This document shows, piece after piece, positions 39,656 through 48,181 of a stretch of DNA of 64,000 bases (positions are counted from its first letter, which is position 1; the number at the start of each line of letters is the position of its first letter). Location: the NCBI GenBank assembly GCA_963797175.1, contig CAWCOL010000002.1:1-64000 (forward strand). The letters are read 5' to 3'. Position numbers and translations under genes: made by a program. This DNA is from DATLLN01 sp963797175 (lineage in GTDB: Bacteria; Actinomycetota; Thermoleophilia; Gaiellales; JAICJC01). A model generated the notes under the pieces. It was not told where the DNA came from. It saw nothing but the letters and a program-made list of their open reading frames with translations, and made no database searches.

Positions 39656-42283
39656 GTGGCCGTCGGGGAGGCTCAATTCACCCTTTCCGGGGACGACTAC
39701 GGGGCGGTGGCCGCCCCTCGCAAACCGGTCAAGTCGCGCCTCGCTGCCCAGGATGAGGCGACGCGGACGCTTGCCCGAGCCACCGACCTGCGGGAGGCCG
39801 CGCCCCGGGTGCTCGAGCTGCTCGGCCGCTTCCTCGAGTGGGAGCTGGGCGCCGTGTGGCTGGTCGACCCGGCGACCGACGAGCTGCGGTGCGCCGAGAT
39901 CTGGAAGACCGAGGGCATCGACTCCCGCGCCTTCACCCGCCTCTGCCGGCGCGTCACGTTCGCCCGTGGCATCGGCATCCCCGGCCGTGCCTGGGCCGAG
40001 GGCGAGCCGATCTGGGTCGGCGACGTGGCGGCGATGGCGCGCTCCAGCCGCGTCCGCAACACCGCCGGCATCGGGCTCCACACCGCCTTCGCCTTCCCCA
40101 TCACCGTCGCCGACCAGACCGTCGGCGTCATCGAGTTCTTCTCCACCGACGTGCGCGAGCCGAGCGCCGACCGGCTCGCCCTGATCGCCTCGATCGGCGG
40201 CCAGCTCGGCCTCTACATCGGCCGGGCGCGGGCCCAGGGCATCGCCCGGCGGGCCGCGGCGGTGACGGCCGCGATCATGTCGGCCTCGACCGACGCCATC
40301 CTGACGGTGGACGGCCAGGGGGTCGTCACCGACTGGAACGCCGCCGCCGCCACGCTGTTCGGCTGGGACGCCGCGGAGGCGGCGGGCCGGCCGATGGGCG
40401 AGCTGGTCGGGCTCGATCCCACCGACACCGGCAGCCGCATGGCGCGCACCGCGGGCGGCGAGCGCGTCGCCGTCGAGGTGTCGGCCGGCGAGGTGGACGG
40501 CGCGGACGGGCCGGCCTGGGTGGTCACGCTGCGGCGCACGGGACCCGACGGCTTCGAGGCCGCGCTGAGCGTGCACGACAGCGCGCTGGCAGCGGCCGCG
40601 AGCGGGATCGTCGTCTGCGACGCGACCTCGCCCGACCTGCCGATCCTCTACGTCAACCCCGCCTGGGAGCGGATCACCGGCTACACGCGGGCGCAGGCCT
40701 CCGGCCGCAACCCGAGCTTCCTGCGCGCCCCGGACACCGACCCGGAGACGCTGGCCGTGCTGCGCCGCGCCCTCGGCGAGGGCGGCACCTTCTCCGGGAC
40801 GCTGCGCAACCTCCGCGCCGACGGCACGCCGTTCTGGAACGAGCTCTCGGTGACGCCGTCCCGGGACGAGGCCGGCGACGTCACCCACTACGTCGGCGTC
40901 CTCACCGACGTCACCGCCCAGCGGGAGGCCGAGGAGCGGATCGCCCACCTCTCCCAGCACGACCCGACCACGGGCCTCGCCAACCGGGCGATGTTCACCG
41001 AGCACCTGGAGCTGGCCCTGGCCCGCGCCGCCCGCAACGGGCACGCGGTGGCGGTGCTGGCGGTGGACATCGACGGCTTCAAGCTCGTCAACGACAGCTT
41101 CGGCCACCAGGCCGGCGACGAGCTGCTGCGCCAGACCGGCGAGCGGCTCCAGCGGGTCACGCGCACCGCCGACGTGGTCGCGCGCAACGGCGCGGACGAG
41201 TTCCTCGTGCTGCTGGGCGACATGGAGCCGACCAGGGCGCTGGGCGCCTCACCGGCGTCGCACCGCGACGCCCTCCAGATCGTGCACGCGATCGCGGGCC
41301 AGATCCGCCTCGCCCTGCAGGCGCCGTTCACGCTGGACGGCACCGAGCTGTTCGTCGGCGCCACCGTGGGCATCGCGCTGCACCCGCAGGACGGCGCCGA
41401 CCACGACACGCTGCTGAGCCAGGCGGTGGCCTCGGTCGAGGCCGCGCGCGAGCGGCACAGCCCGATCGACCACGCCCCGTCGCTGACCAGCGCCGAGACG
41501 ATGCAGCGGCTGTCGATCGCGTCGCGCCTGCGGCGGGCGATCGAGCGGCGCGAGTGGGTGCTGCACTACCAGCCGGTCGTTGACCTGCAGGAGGGCGGCA
41601 TGGTCGGCGTCGAGGCGCTGGTGCGGTGGAACGATCCGGAGCGGGGCATCGTGCCGCCGGGCGAGTTCATCCCGCTGGCGGAGCGGCTGGGGATGATCCA
41701 GCCCATCTCCGACTGGGTGATCGAGGAGGCCCTCGGCCAGTCCAGCCGCTGGCGCCGCTCGGGCGTCGCCCTGGATATGGCGATCAACCTGCCGCCGGTG
41801 CTGTGGCAGCCGGCGCTGGTGCGCAAGCTCGCGTCGGCGCTGGCCGTGAACGGCCTCGACGCGCGCACCGTGCTGATCGAGGTCACCGAGTCGGCGGCGA
41901 TGACCGATCCCGACCGCACCCAGCGGGTGATGGCCGAGCTGCACGACCGTGGGTTCCGCCTCGCCATCGACGACTTCGGCACCGGCTACTCATCGCTCGG
42001 CCGGCTGCGCCAGATGCCGGTGACGACGCTCAAGATCGACCGCTCGTTCGTCGCCGACCTGCCCCACGACGCGAATGCCGCCTCGATCGTCACCACCATC
42101 ATCCAGCTCGCGCGCAACCTCGGCGTCGAGCCCGTGGCCGAGGGCATCGAGACGCTCTCCCAGCGCCGCTTCCTGGTCGATCACGGCTGCACCTACGGCC
42201 AGGGCTTCCACTTCGCCAGGCCCGTCCCGGCCGGCGAGATCCCCGCGCTGCACGCGCGGATGTCGCGCCGCCGGGCCGCATAG
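39656..42283 (+). CDS. GAF-PAS-PAS-GGDEF-EAL cyclic-di-GMP signalling protein
   Basis: 875 residues from GTG 39656 (start uncertain; a GTG 17 codons in is possible). GAF domain about 35-185, PAS1 about 200-300, PAS2 about 305-430. The GGDEF domain (about 435-600) has the degenerate motif NGADEF, with Ala replacing the second Gly. The EAL domain (about 620-870) is intact: GVEALVRW, EVTESAAM, IDDFGTGYSSLG, LKIDRSFV, AEGIET and GQGFHFARP. It probably hydrolyses c-di-GMP; cyclase activity is doubtful. No membrane segment, so it is a cytosolic sensor. Confidence 0.92.
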   Translation: MAVGEAQFTLSGDDYGAVAAPRKPVKSRLAAQDEATRTLARATDLREAAPRVLELLGRFLEWELGAVWLVDPATDELRCAEIWKTEGIDSRAFTRLCRRVTFARGIGIPGRAWAEGEPIWVGDVAAMARSSRVRNTAGIGLHTAFAFPITVADQTVGVIEFFSTDVREPSADRLALIASIGGQLGLYIGRARAQGIARRAAAVTAAIMSASTDAILTVDGQGVVTDWNAAAATLFGWDAAEAAGRPMGELVGLDPTDTGSRMARTAGGERVAVEVSAGEVDGADGPAWVVTLRRTGPDGFEAALSVHDSALAAAASGIVVCDATSPDLPILYVNPAWERITGYTRAQASGRNPSFLRAPDTDPETLAVLRRALGEGGTFSGTLRNLRADGTPFWNELSVTPSRDEAGDVTHYVGVLTDVTAQREAEERIAHLSQHDPTTGLANRAMFTEHLELALARAARNGHAVAVLAVDIDGFKLVNDSFGHQAGDELLRQTGERLQRVTRTADVVARNGADEFLVLLGDMEPTRALGASPASHRDALQIVHAIAGQIRLALQAPFTLDGTELFVGATVGIALHPQDGADHDTLLSQAVASVEAARERHSPIDHAPSLTSAETMQRLSIASRLRRAIERREWVLHYQPVVDLQEGGMVGVEALVRWNDPERGIVPPGEFIPLAERLGMIQPISDWVIEEALGQSSRWRRSGVALDMAINLPPVLWQPALVRKLASALAVNGLDARTVLIEVTESAAMTDPDRTQRVMAELHDRGFRLAIDDFGTGYSSLGRLRQMPVTTLKIDRSFVADLPHDANAASIVTTIIQLARNLGVEPVAEGIETLSQRRFLVDHGCTYGQGFHFARPVPAGEIPALHARMSRRRAA

Positions 42284-42301
42284 CTCTTCTGCGGCTCGGG
42301 G

Positions 42302-42405
42302 GTTGGTCTCCCGACGGTGGCGCCGGGGCGAGCGTTGGGCTCCTGACCGTGGCGCCGGTGGACCACCATTCCGTGGCGCCAGGTGGGGCTCCTGACGGTG
42401 GCGTC
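42302..42405. repeat. Four imperfect copies of a 23-base unit
   Basis: Non-coding. The copies start at 42302, 42333, 42358 and 42383, with consensus around CTCCTGACGGTGGCGCC; the third is the most diverged. Spacing is 31, 25 and 25 bases. No open frame or hairpin explains it. It fills most of the gap between the EAL gene and the SDR gene. Confidence 0.6.
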
Positions 42406-42465
42406 AAGTCTTTGCTGCCTCTTCGTCATGGAACGCCGGATCGGCTGTGTGTGGGGCCCGGCACG

Positions 42466-42489
42466 GTGCCAGACCCCGTGCCAGACCCC
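42466..42489. repeat. Perfect tandem 12-mer GTGCCAGACCCC x2
   Basis: Two exact copies (42466-42477, 42478-42489). They are preceded by the small inverted repeat GGCACGGTGCC (42460-42470) immediately after the SDR stop on the minus strand. They could be part of a terminator or an extragenic repeat family. Confidence 0.55.
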
Positions 42490-42497
42490 GATGGGCG

Positions 42498-43253
42498 CTA
42501 CCAGGGGCTGCCGAGGGCGACGACGATCGCCTCGCCGCTGACGCCCCGGGATTCCTCGGAGGCGAGCCAGAGGATCGTCTCGGCGACCTCCTCGGGCGTC
42601 GCGACGCGGCCGGGCAGGTACAGCGCGTTTCGCTCCTGCCAGATCTCGTCAGCGGTGATGCCGCGGCGGCGGGCGTCCTCGGCGGCCGACCGCTCGGCCA
42701 TCTCGGTGCGCACCCAGCCGGGCAGCACCGCGTTCGCGGTGACCTCGAACGGGCCGCCGTCCTGGGCGACCGCCCGCATCAGCCCGATCAGCCCGTGCTT
42801 GGACGCCGTGTACGCGCTGCCCTCCCGCTCGGCCGTCTGCCCGGCCGTGGAGCTGGTGAAGACGAGCCTTCCGTACCGCCGCTCGGCCATCCCGCCGGCC
42901 AGCAGCCGGGCGAGGTGGAACGGGCCGTCCAGGTTGATCCGCATCGTCTCGGCCCACAGCTCCGGGTCCTGCTCCCACACCACCCGCTCGTGGGCCGAGC
43001 CGATGCCGTGGTTGCAGACGAGGATGTCCACCGGGCCCAGCCGGCGCTCCGCCTCCGCCACCGCGTGCTCGCAGCCCTCGACGGTGCCCAGGTCGGCAAC
43101 GACGTACTCGAGCCCCAGCGACGACAGCTCCGGCTCGGTGCGGGAGACGGCCAGCACCCGCGCGCCGCGGGCGGCCAGCAGTGTTGCCGCGGCGCGGCCG
43201 ATCCCTCGGCCGGCCCCGGTCACCAGCGCGACCCGTCCCTCGACGCCGCTCAT
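42498..43253 (-). CDS. SDR family oxidoreductase, last gene of a catabolic operon
   Basis: 251 residues. The cofactor motif TGAGRGIG (12-19) is followed by NHGIG, active-site Ser134/135 in FTSSTAG, and Tyr148 and Lys152 in AYTASKHG. It uses NAD(P)H to oxidise or reduce an alcohol/ketone. The ATG overlaps the Rieske gene stop by four bases, so it is coupled to that operon. Substrate unknown; dihydrodiol or hydroxyacyl oxidation would fit the context. Confidence 0.9.
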   Translation of the reverse strand: MSGVEGRVALVTGAGRGIGRAAATLLAARGARVLAVSRTEPELSSLGLEYVVADLGTVEGCEHAVAEAERRLGPVDILVCNHGIGSAHERVVWEQDPELWAETMRINLDGPFHLARLLAGGMAERRYGRLVFTSSTAGQTAEREGSAYTASKHGLIGLMRAVAQDGGPFEVTANAVLPGWVRTEMAERSAAEDARRRGITADEIWQERNALYLPGRVATPEEVAETILWLASEESRGVSGEAIVVALGSPW

Positions 43254-43609
43254 GCCTGCACCATGACCCGGCCGTCGTCCTCGACGCGGACCGGGTAGAC
43301 CGCGGCCCGCATCCGGTCGTCCTCGGGACAGCGGCCGCTCTCCAGGTCGAACTCCCAGCCGTGCCAGGGACAGTGCAGCACCCGCTGCTCGGAGACGTCA
43401 TAGCGTCCCGGCGAGCCGGTCTCGCGCCGGCGCACCGTGCCCAGGCAGAGCGGTGCGCCCATGTGCGGGCAGCGGTTGCGGACCGCCACCGGAGGGCCGC
43501 CCTCCGTGTCCAGCAGGACACCGATCTCGCGGCCGCCGACACGCGTGACGACGACGCGCTCGCGCTGCAACCGGTCGAGCGTCGCCACCTCGTGCCAGGC
43601 CCCGCTCAT
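43250..43609 (-). CDS. Rieske [2Fe-2S] ferredoxin-like protein
   Basis: 119 residues. Cluster ligands are Cys47 and His49 in CPHMG and Cys80 and His83 in CPWHGW, on the ferredoxin side of the Rieske family. No oxygenase catalytic domain is attached, so it is an electron carrier or a redox-active subunit. The ATG overlaps the amidohydrolase stop (ATGA), and the SDR start overlaps its own stop, so production of the proteins is probably stoichiometric. Confidence 0.9.
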   Translation of the reverse strand: MSGAWHEVATLDRLQRERVVVTRVGGREIGVLLDTEGGPPVAVRNRCPHMGAPLCLGTVRRRETGSPGRYDVSEQRVLHCPWHGWEFDLESGRCPEDDRMRAAVYPVRVEDDGRVMVQA

Positions 43610-44691
43610 GCCGCCACCCGCGGCTTCAGGCCGAGCCGGTCGCCGAACAGCGCCGCCGCGTTGTCGTGCATGACGCGCTCGCGCCACTCGGCCGGCAGCC
43701 GCTTGATCATCATGTCCGGCGGATCGAAGTCCCAGTGCGGGTAGTCCGACGCGAAGCAGAGGATGTCGGGCGCGCCGACGGCCTCCAGCATCTGCCAGAA
43801 CAGCGGGTCGTTGCCGTCGGTGTGCTCCAGCGGCTGGGTGGTGAAGCGCACGTGCTCGCGCATCACCTCGCTCGGCTTGCGCGTCACCCACGGCACCTCG
43901 GCGCGCAGCCCGCGCCAGTTCGTGTCGAGGCGCCACATCACGCCCGGCAGCCACGCCAGGCCGCCCTCCATCATCATCACCTTCAGCCCGGGCACGCGCT
44001 CGAACGTGCCGTGGCAGAGCAGCGAGACCAGGTGGGCCATGATGCTGCAGCCCGATCCCAGCGTGTGCCACTCGATGTAGAAGCTGGGGTACCCGGCGCC
44101 GCCGGAGCTGGTCGAGAGGCCCATGCCCTCGCCGCCGGAGTGGATGACGACGGGCAGGCCGGCGGCCGCGGCCTCCTCGAAGATGGGCAGGTAGCGAGGC
44201 TCGCCGTAGGGGCGCTCGGAGCCGCCGACCAGCATTACCGCCGCGAAGCGCGGGTCGCCGGCCAGCCGCCGCACCTCCGCCGCCGCGACAAGCGGATCCT
44301 GGGCCGGCACCAGGATCGAGCCGCGCAGCCGCGGCTCGACCGCGAGCCAGCGCTCGGCCAGCCAAGTGTTGTGGGCGCGCGCGAACTCGGCCGCCCGGTA
44401 CGGGTTCGGCATCAGCGAGACGACGACGCCGACGTCGCCGGTGAGCAGGCCGGCGTCCACCTCGTAGGCGTCCAGCACCTCGCTCTGCACCAGGTCGATG
44501 CGGGAAGCCGGCTCGCCGCCCGGCCCGATCTTGAGCTCGTCGCGGTAGAAGCTGTGCGGGTGCGACCAGGTGTAGCCGGGGAGGCCGAGCGCGGTCTCGT
44601 GCGAGCGGAACCACTCCCGCTGCGCCGGCGCGACGTACTCGAGGAACTCCTCGACGTCACCGATCTCGTTGTGGATGTCGCAGTCGATCAT
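43606..44691 (-). CDS. Amidohydrolase family protein (amidohydro_2 type)
   Basis: 361 residues. The TIM-barrel hydrolase pattern begins IDCDIHNEI (metal-site D-x-H at the N-terminus), with VVIHSGGEGMG, MMMEGGLAWLPGVMWRLD and CFASDYPHWDFDPP (Asp near the C-terminus). It resembles ACMSD/decarboxylase-type amidohydrolases found in aromatic catabolism. ATG 44691 was chosen because AAGGGGGG lies upstream; the GTG at 44694 would add one residue. It sits between the esterase-like CocE gene and the Rieske protein in one leftward operon. Confidence 0.88.
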   Translation of the reverse strand: MIDCDIHNEIGDVEEFLEYVAPAQREWFRSHETALGLPGYTWSHPHSFYRDELKIGPGGEPASRIDLVQSEVLDAYEVDAGLLTGDVGVVVSLMPNPYRAAEFARAHNTWLAERWLAVEPRLRGSILVPAQDPLVAAAEVRRLAGDPRFAAVMLVGGSERPYGEPRYLPIFEEAAAAGLPVVIHSGGEGMGLSTSSGGAGYPSFYIEWHTLGSGCSIMAHLVSLLCHGTFERVPGLKVMMMEGGLAWLPGVMWRLDTNWRGLRAEVPWVTRKPSEVMREHVRFTTQPLEHTDGNDPLFWQMLEAVGAPDILCFASDYPHWDFDPPDMMIKRLPAEWRERVMHDNAAALFGDRLGLKPRVAA

Positions 44692-44715
44692 CACGCCCCC
44701 CTTCCGGTTGCCGGT

Positions 44716-46737
44716 TCAGCCGTGATCCCGCGGGATCTCGTGTGTCCAGGTGCGCACGAAGACGCGCGCGTTGCCCTCATAGAGATCGAGCCTCGTCGAG
44801 ATGCGGAAGACGTCCGCGTCGCACGACATCTCGGAGTTCGCCTCCACCCGCGCCCGCCAGCCGGTCTCCTCGCGGCTGAAGGTGATGCCCTCGTAGCACC
44901 GCACGGATGCCGACAGCGGGTCGCCTTCGACGATCGAGTAGTGCGCATCGTTGTCGAACTTGACACGGATCCCGCTGGGGAACGTGGTGTCGCCGCCCGA
45001 GCCCCACAGGAACGACATGTCGGTGCGGCCGGCGTGGACGTCGCGCGTGATCGTCCGCCCGCTGTGCCCGATCTCGTGCTCGACCACCGGCAGCTCGGGG
45101 CCGACCTCCGGCTCCTCCCACGGCCGCGCCTGGTCGCCGGCGGACGCCGGGATCACGGGCAGCTCGAGCGTGCTCGCGCCGGTGCCGACCGTCAGCGTGA
45201 CCGGCTCCGGCGACGGCCATGCCCACGGCCAGTAGGTGGGCGAGATCGCCACGCGGATCCTGTTGCCCGCCGAGAAGTGGTGGCCGATCACGTCCAGCTC
45301 GACCGGGATCCGATAGCCGCGGCCGGGCTCGAGCGGCGACGGGTGCTCGTGCCCGTCGCGGTGGGCAAGGTTCAGCACGGTGCGCGTCACGGCGAGCGAT
45401 GTCCCGCTGGGCGACACCTCGCAGAGCCTCACCGCGACCAGCGCCAGAGGGCGGTCGCTGCTCAGCTCGAGCGTGACCACGGGGTAGCCGAGGATGTGGA
45501 GGTCGTCCTCCAGCGGCGCCGAGTCGAACGTCAGGGACATGCCGTCGTCGGCGCGCTGGTCGTCGGGATCGTCGGCGGTCGTCCCCTCGCCGCACCAGGC
45601 GCCGGCGTCGAAGCCGCACACCTGGCGGCCGAGGATGCTGCGCTCGCCCGGTGCGCCGGGCTCGTCGCCCAGGCCGTCGTCGTTCAGGTACAGCGTGCGG
45701 GCGGTGGCGAACGACGGCGGCCACGCGTCCGCAGTCACCCAGCGGCCGGGCCGCTCGAGCTGCGTTGCCGCCGGCGGCACCGTGTCCTGCACCCAGGCCC
45801 GCACCATCGGCTCGTCCATCACGCCGTTGTCCTCATCCTTCAGCCAGCGATCCCAGAAGCGGACCATCTCCTGGAGGAAGCCGACCTGCGGCCCCGGATG
45901 GGCGACCTCCGGGTAGTCGTGCCCCCAGGGGCCGATCAGGGCCTTGCGCGGCCCGGACAGGCCCCGCATCAGGCGCGGGATCGCATTGGTGTAGCCGTCC
46001 TGCCAGCCGCCGACGGCCCAGACGGCGGCCTCGATGTTCGCGTAGTCCTCGCACACCGAGCCGTGCTTCCAGTACGCGTCCCGGCGCTGGTGGCCCATCC
46101 ACGTCGCGATCAGCGGCTCGACGCTCTCGGCGCGGGCCAGCCACATCTCCCGCCAGCGGTCGCCGACGACGGCCGGGTCGGGCGGCTGGGCGTTGCCCAG
46201 CACCATGTAGGTCGCCCAGTGCAGCATGTCCAGGCCGGAGACGCAGCCGCCCTTGTAGTGCACGTCGTCGGCGTAGCGGTCGTCCGTCGAGCAGAGCGTG
46301 ACGATCGCCTTCAGCGCGGGCGGTCGCTCTGCGGCGATCTGGAGGCTGTTGAACCCGCCCCAGGAGATGCCCGTCATGCCGACCGCGCCGGTGCACCACG
46401 GCTGGTCGGCAATCCACGCGATCGCGTCCACGCCGTCGCGCTGCTCCTGCGGCGCGTACTCGTCGTCGGGGAGGCCGTCGGACTCGCCGGCGCCGCGCAG
46501 ATCGACCCGCACCCCGGCGTAGCCGTGCCCGGCGAGGTACTGGTAGAGGAGCTCGTCGCGGCGCGCGGTGCCGTCGCCCTTGCGGTAGGGGATGAACTCG
46601 AACACGGCGGGCACGGGGTCGGTCTCGGCGCCCTTCGGCAGCCAGAGCTTGGCCGCCAGCCGGGTGCCGTCGCGCATCGGCACCCAGGTGTTGTCGATCA
46701 CCGTCACCGCTCGGGAGAACTCGCTCACGACCCGCAT
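44716..46737 (-). CDS. CocE/NonD family hydrolase
   Basis: 673 residues. An alpha/beta hydrolase with nucleophile Ser125 in GISWGGFN, the oxyanion region EFIPYRKGDGT, and VRVDLRGAGESDG. The C-terminal half is the X-Pro dipeptidyl-peptidase C-terminal jelly-roll. It cleaves esters or acyl-peptides such as cocaine-type substrates or glutaryl compounds. GGAGG precedes ATG 46737. As the first gene of the operon its product could release the acid or alcohol that the downstream amidohydrolase, Rieske protein and SDR process. Confidence 0.9.
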   Translation of the reverse strand: MRVVSEFSRAVTVIDNTWVPMRDGTRLAAKLWLPKGAETDPVPAVFEFIPYRKGDGTARRDELLYQYLAGHGYAGVRVDLRGAGESDGLPDDEYAPQEQRDGVDAIAWIADQPWCTGAVGMTGISWGGFNSLQIAAERPPALKAIVTLCSTDDRYADDVHYKGGCVSGLDMLHWATYMVLGNAQPPDPAVVGDRWREMWLARAESVEPLIATWMGHQRRDAYWKHGSVCEDYANIEAAVWAVGGWQDGYTNAIPRLMRGLSGPRKALIGPWGHDYPEVAHPGPQVGFLQEMVRFWDRWLKDEDNGVMDEPMVRAWVQDTVPPAATQLERPGRWVTADAWPPSFATARTLYLNDDGLGDEPGAPGERSILGRQVCGFDAGAWCGEGTTADDPDDQRADDGMSLTFDSAPLEDDLHILGYPVVTLELSSDRPLALVAVRLCEVSPSGTSLAVTRTVLNLAHRDGHEHPSPLEPGRGYRIPVELDVIGHHFSAGNRIRVAISPTYWPWAWPSPEPVTLTVGTGASTLELPVIPASAGDQARPWEEPEVGPELPVVEHEIGHSGRTITRDVHAGRTDMSFLWGSGGDTTFPSGIRVKFDNDAHYSIVEGDPLSASVRCYEGITFSREETGWRARVEANSEMSCDADVFRISTRLDLYEGNARVFVRTWTHEIPRDHG

Positions 46738-46762
46738 GCCCACCTCCAGTGGTGCGTCTTGA

Positions 46763-47251
46763 TCAGAGGTCCAGCACGTAGGACCGTAGCTCCAGCCCGG
46801 ACTCCACGATCATGTCACGAGCCGGCCGGCGCCGGAACCCGAACCGCTCGTAGAGCCGGTGCGCGGCCGTCATCGCGGCCGTCGTGTAGAGCGTGAGGGC
46901 GTGCTTGCCGTCGCGCCGCGCGCAGCCGATGCAGGCCTCCACCAGCGCCCGCCCGACGCCGCCGCCCTGCCGGGCCGGGTCGACCGCGAGCATGCGCATC
47001 CCCGCCTCGTCCGCCCCGTCGAACTCCGCCAGGCTGCTGGCCGCGTCGCCGACGTAGGTGACGCCGCCCAGGAGCAGGCCGTCGTCATCCACCGCGACCA
47101 GCACCTCGGCGTCCGCGACCCGCGCCGCCACGTCGCGGAGCAGCGCGGCGTAGTACTCCGAGACGCTGTGGCCGTCGATGGTGCCGTAGGCGGCGACGGT
47201 GATCTCGCCCAGCGCCTCGTGCTCGGCCGAGGTGACAGGACGGATCGTCAT
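46763..47251 (-). CDS. GNAT family N-acetyltransferase
   Basis: 162 residues. Acetyl-CoA-binding motif A is MRMLAVDPARQGGGVGRAL, followed by LTLYTTAAMTAAHRLYERFG typical of the C-terminal beta-alpha unit. Substrate unknown. GATATC/TATCGT 8-10 bases before ATG 47251 suggests a near-leaderless start. It lies 25 bases upstream of the catabolic operon on the same strand but probably has its own promoter. Confidence 0.88.
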   Translation of the reverse strand: MTIRPVTSAEHEALGEITVAAYGTIDGHSVSEYYAALLRDVAARVADAEVLVAVDDDGLLLGGVTYVGDAASSLAEFDGADEAGMRMLAVDPARQGGGVGRALVEACIGCARRDGKHALTLYTTAAMTAAHRLYERFGFRRRPARDMIVESGLELRSYVLDL

Positions 47252-47293
47252 GGCCGGGCACGATATCGCCGCCCGGGTGTCCGCCCGCCCCGG

Positions 47294-47299
47294 TAGCGT
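47294..47299 (+). promoter_or_regulatory. -10 box TAGCGT before the zinc-ribbon peptide gene
   Basis: Seven bases (TTCTGGC) before GTG 47307; leaderless architecture. Confidence 0.5.
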
Positions 47300-47306
47300 T
47301 TCTGGC

Positions 47307-47465
47307 GTGCGCACCCCGCTGGAGCAGCCGAAGCAGGCGGCCGCCGAGTGCCGGATCCCCGGCAGCGGCGACGACGAGCCGTGCCCGCGCTGCGGAGCGG
47401 AGATGATCTGGACGAAGGCCTCGTGGCACTGCCTGGCGTGCCGCTACAAGGAGGGGTGCTGCTGA
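47307..47465 (+). CDS. 52-residue zinc-ribbon-like protein
   Basis: A short protein from GTG 47307 with two Cys pairs, CPRC and CLAC, in a region reading CGAEMIWTKASWHCLACRYK, plus a final pair of Cys. A rubredoxin- or zinc-ribbon-like fold is likely. It shares one base with the next gene (TGATG), so the two are coupled. Longer frames to 47199 overlap the divergent acetyltransferase and lack a promoter. Function unknown. Confidence 0.65.
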   Translation: MRTPLEQPKQAAAECRIPGSGDDEPCPRCGAEMIWTKASWHCLACRYKEGCC

Positions 47466-48151
47466 TGGCGCGGATCGCGGTGCTCGGCGACCGCAACCCG
47501 GCGTACCTCACGCACCGCGAGCTGGACGCCGCGCTCGAACTGTTCGGCGACCGAGCCGATGCCCGCTGGCTGGCGACCGGCGACCCGGCCGTGGCCCGGA
47601 TCGCGGACTTCGACGCGGTCTGGGTGGTGCCGGGGACGCCCTACGTGGACGGCGAGGCGGCGCTGGGCGCGATCCGCACGGCTCGCGAGAGCGGGATCCC
47701 GATCCTCGGCACGTGCGGCGGGTTCCAGCACATGCTGGTCGAGTTCGCGCGGAACGTCGCGGGCATCGACGACGCCGCCCACGAGGAGACGGACGAGGCC
47801 GCGGCCGACCCCGTCGTCGCCCGGCTGTCGTGCTCGCTGGTGGGCGAGCGGCGCACCGTCACGGCGGTGCCCGGCACCCGGGTCGCGGAGCTGTGCGGCA
47901 CCGAGCCGTTCACCGGGTTCCACTGGTGCAACTACGGCCTCTCCCCGGCCTGGGAGGAGCGCCTCGCGGCGGCCGGCCTGGTGGTCAGCGCGCATGCCGA
48001 GGACGCGGGCGTGGAGGCCGTCGAGCTGCCCGGCCACCCGTTCTACGTGGCGACGCTCTTCCAGCCGCAGGTGGGCAGCTCCGAGACCGGTGTGCTGCAC
48101 CCGCTGCTGGGCGCGCTCGCAGATGCCGCGCGCGCCGCACGCGTTTCGTGA
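47465..48151 (+). CDS. CTP-synthase C-terminal-like class I glutamine amidotransferase
   Basis: 228 residues. A stand-alone amidotransferase fold with the nucleophile Cys84 in ILGTCGGFQHM and VVPGTPYVDGEAALGAI. The position of the catalytic His-Glu (normally FHPE) reads FQPQ, so glutaminase activity is doubtful. Relatives are annotated as CTP-synthase C-terminal-related proteins, some described as selenoproteins. It may bind or modify a small ligand instead. Coupled to the zinc-ribbon peptide gene upstream. Confidence 0.8.
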   Translation: MARIAVLGDRNPAYLTHRELDAALELFGDRADARWLATGDPAVARIADFDAVWVVPGTPYVDGEAALGAIRTARESGIPILGTCGGFQHMLVEFARNVAGIDDAAHEETDEAAADPVVARLSCSLVGERRTVTAVPGTRVAELCGTEPFTGFHWCNYGLSPAWEERLAAAGLVVSAHAEDAGVEAVELPGHPFYVATLFQPQVGSSETGVLHPLLGALADAARAARVS

Positions 48152-48181
48152 CGCCCGTCGCCGCTCGAGCACTCTCGACCC

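Noticed and set aside
42302..42489. Possible CRISPR array
   Set aside because: Repeats are imperfect, the spacers are only 2-8 bases, and no cas genes are present.
43666..46896. A 1076-residue open frame on the plus strand
   Set aside because: It is antisense to the amidohydrolase and CocE genes, His/Arg/Asp-rich without domains; an artefact of high GC3 codon use.
47199..47306. Longer N-terminus for the zinc-ribbon peptide
   Set aside because: It would overlap the divergent acetyltransferase start, and the -10 box lies between it and the GTG at 47307.
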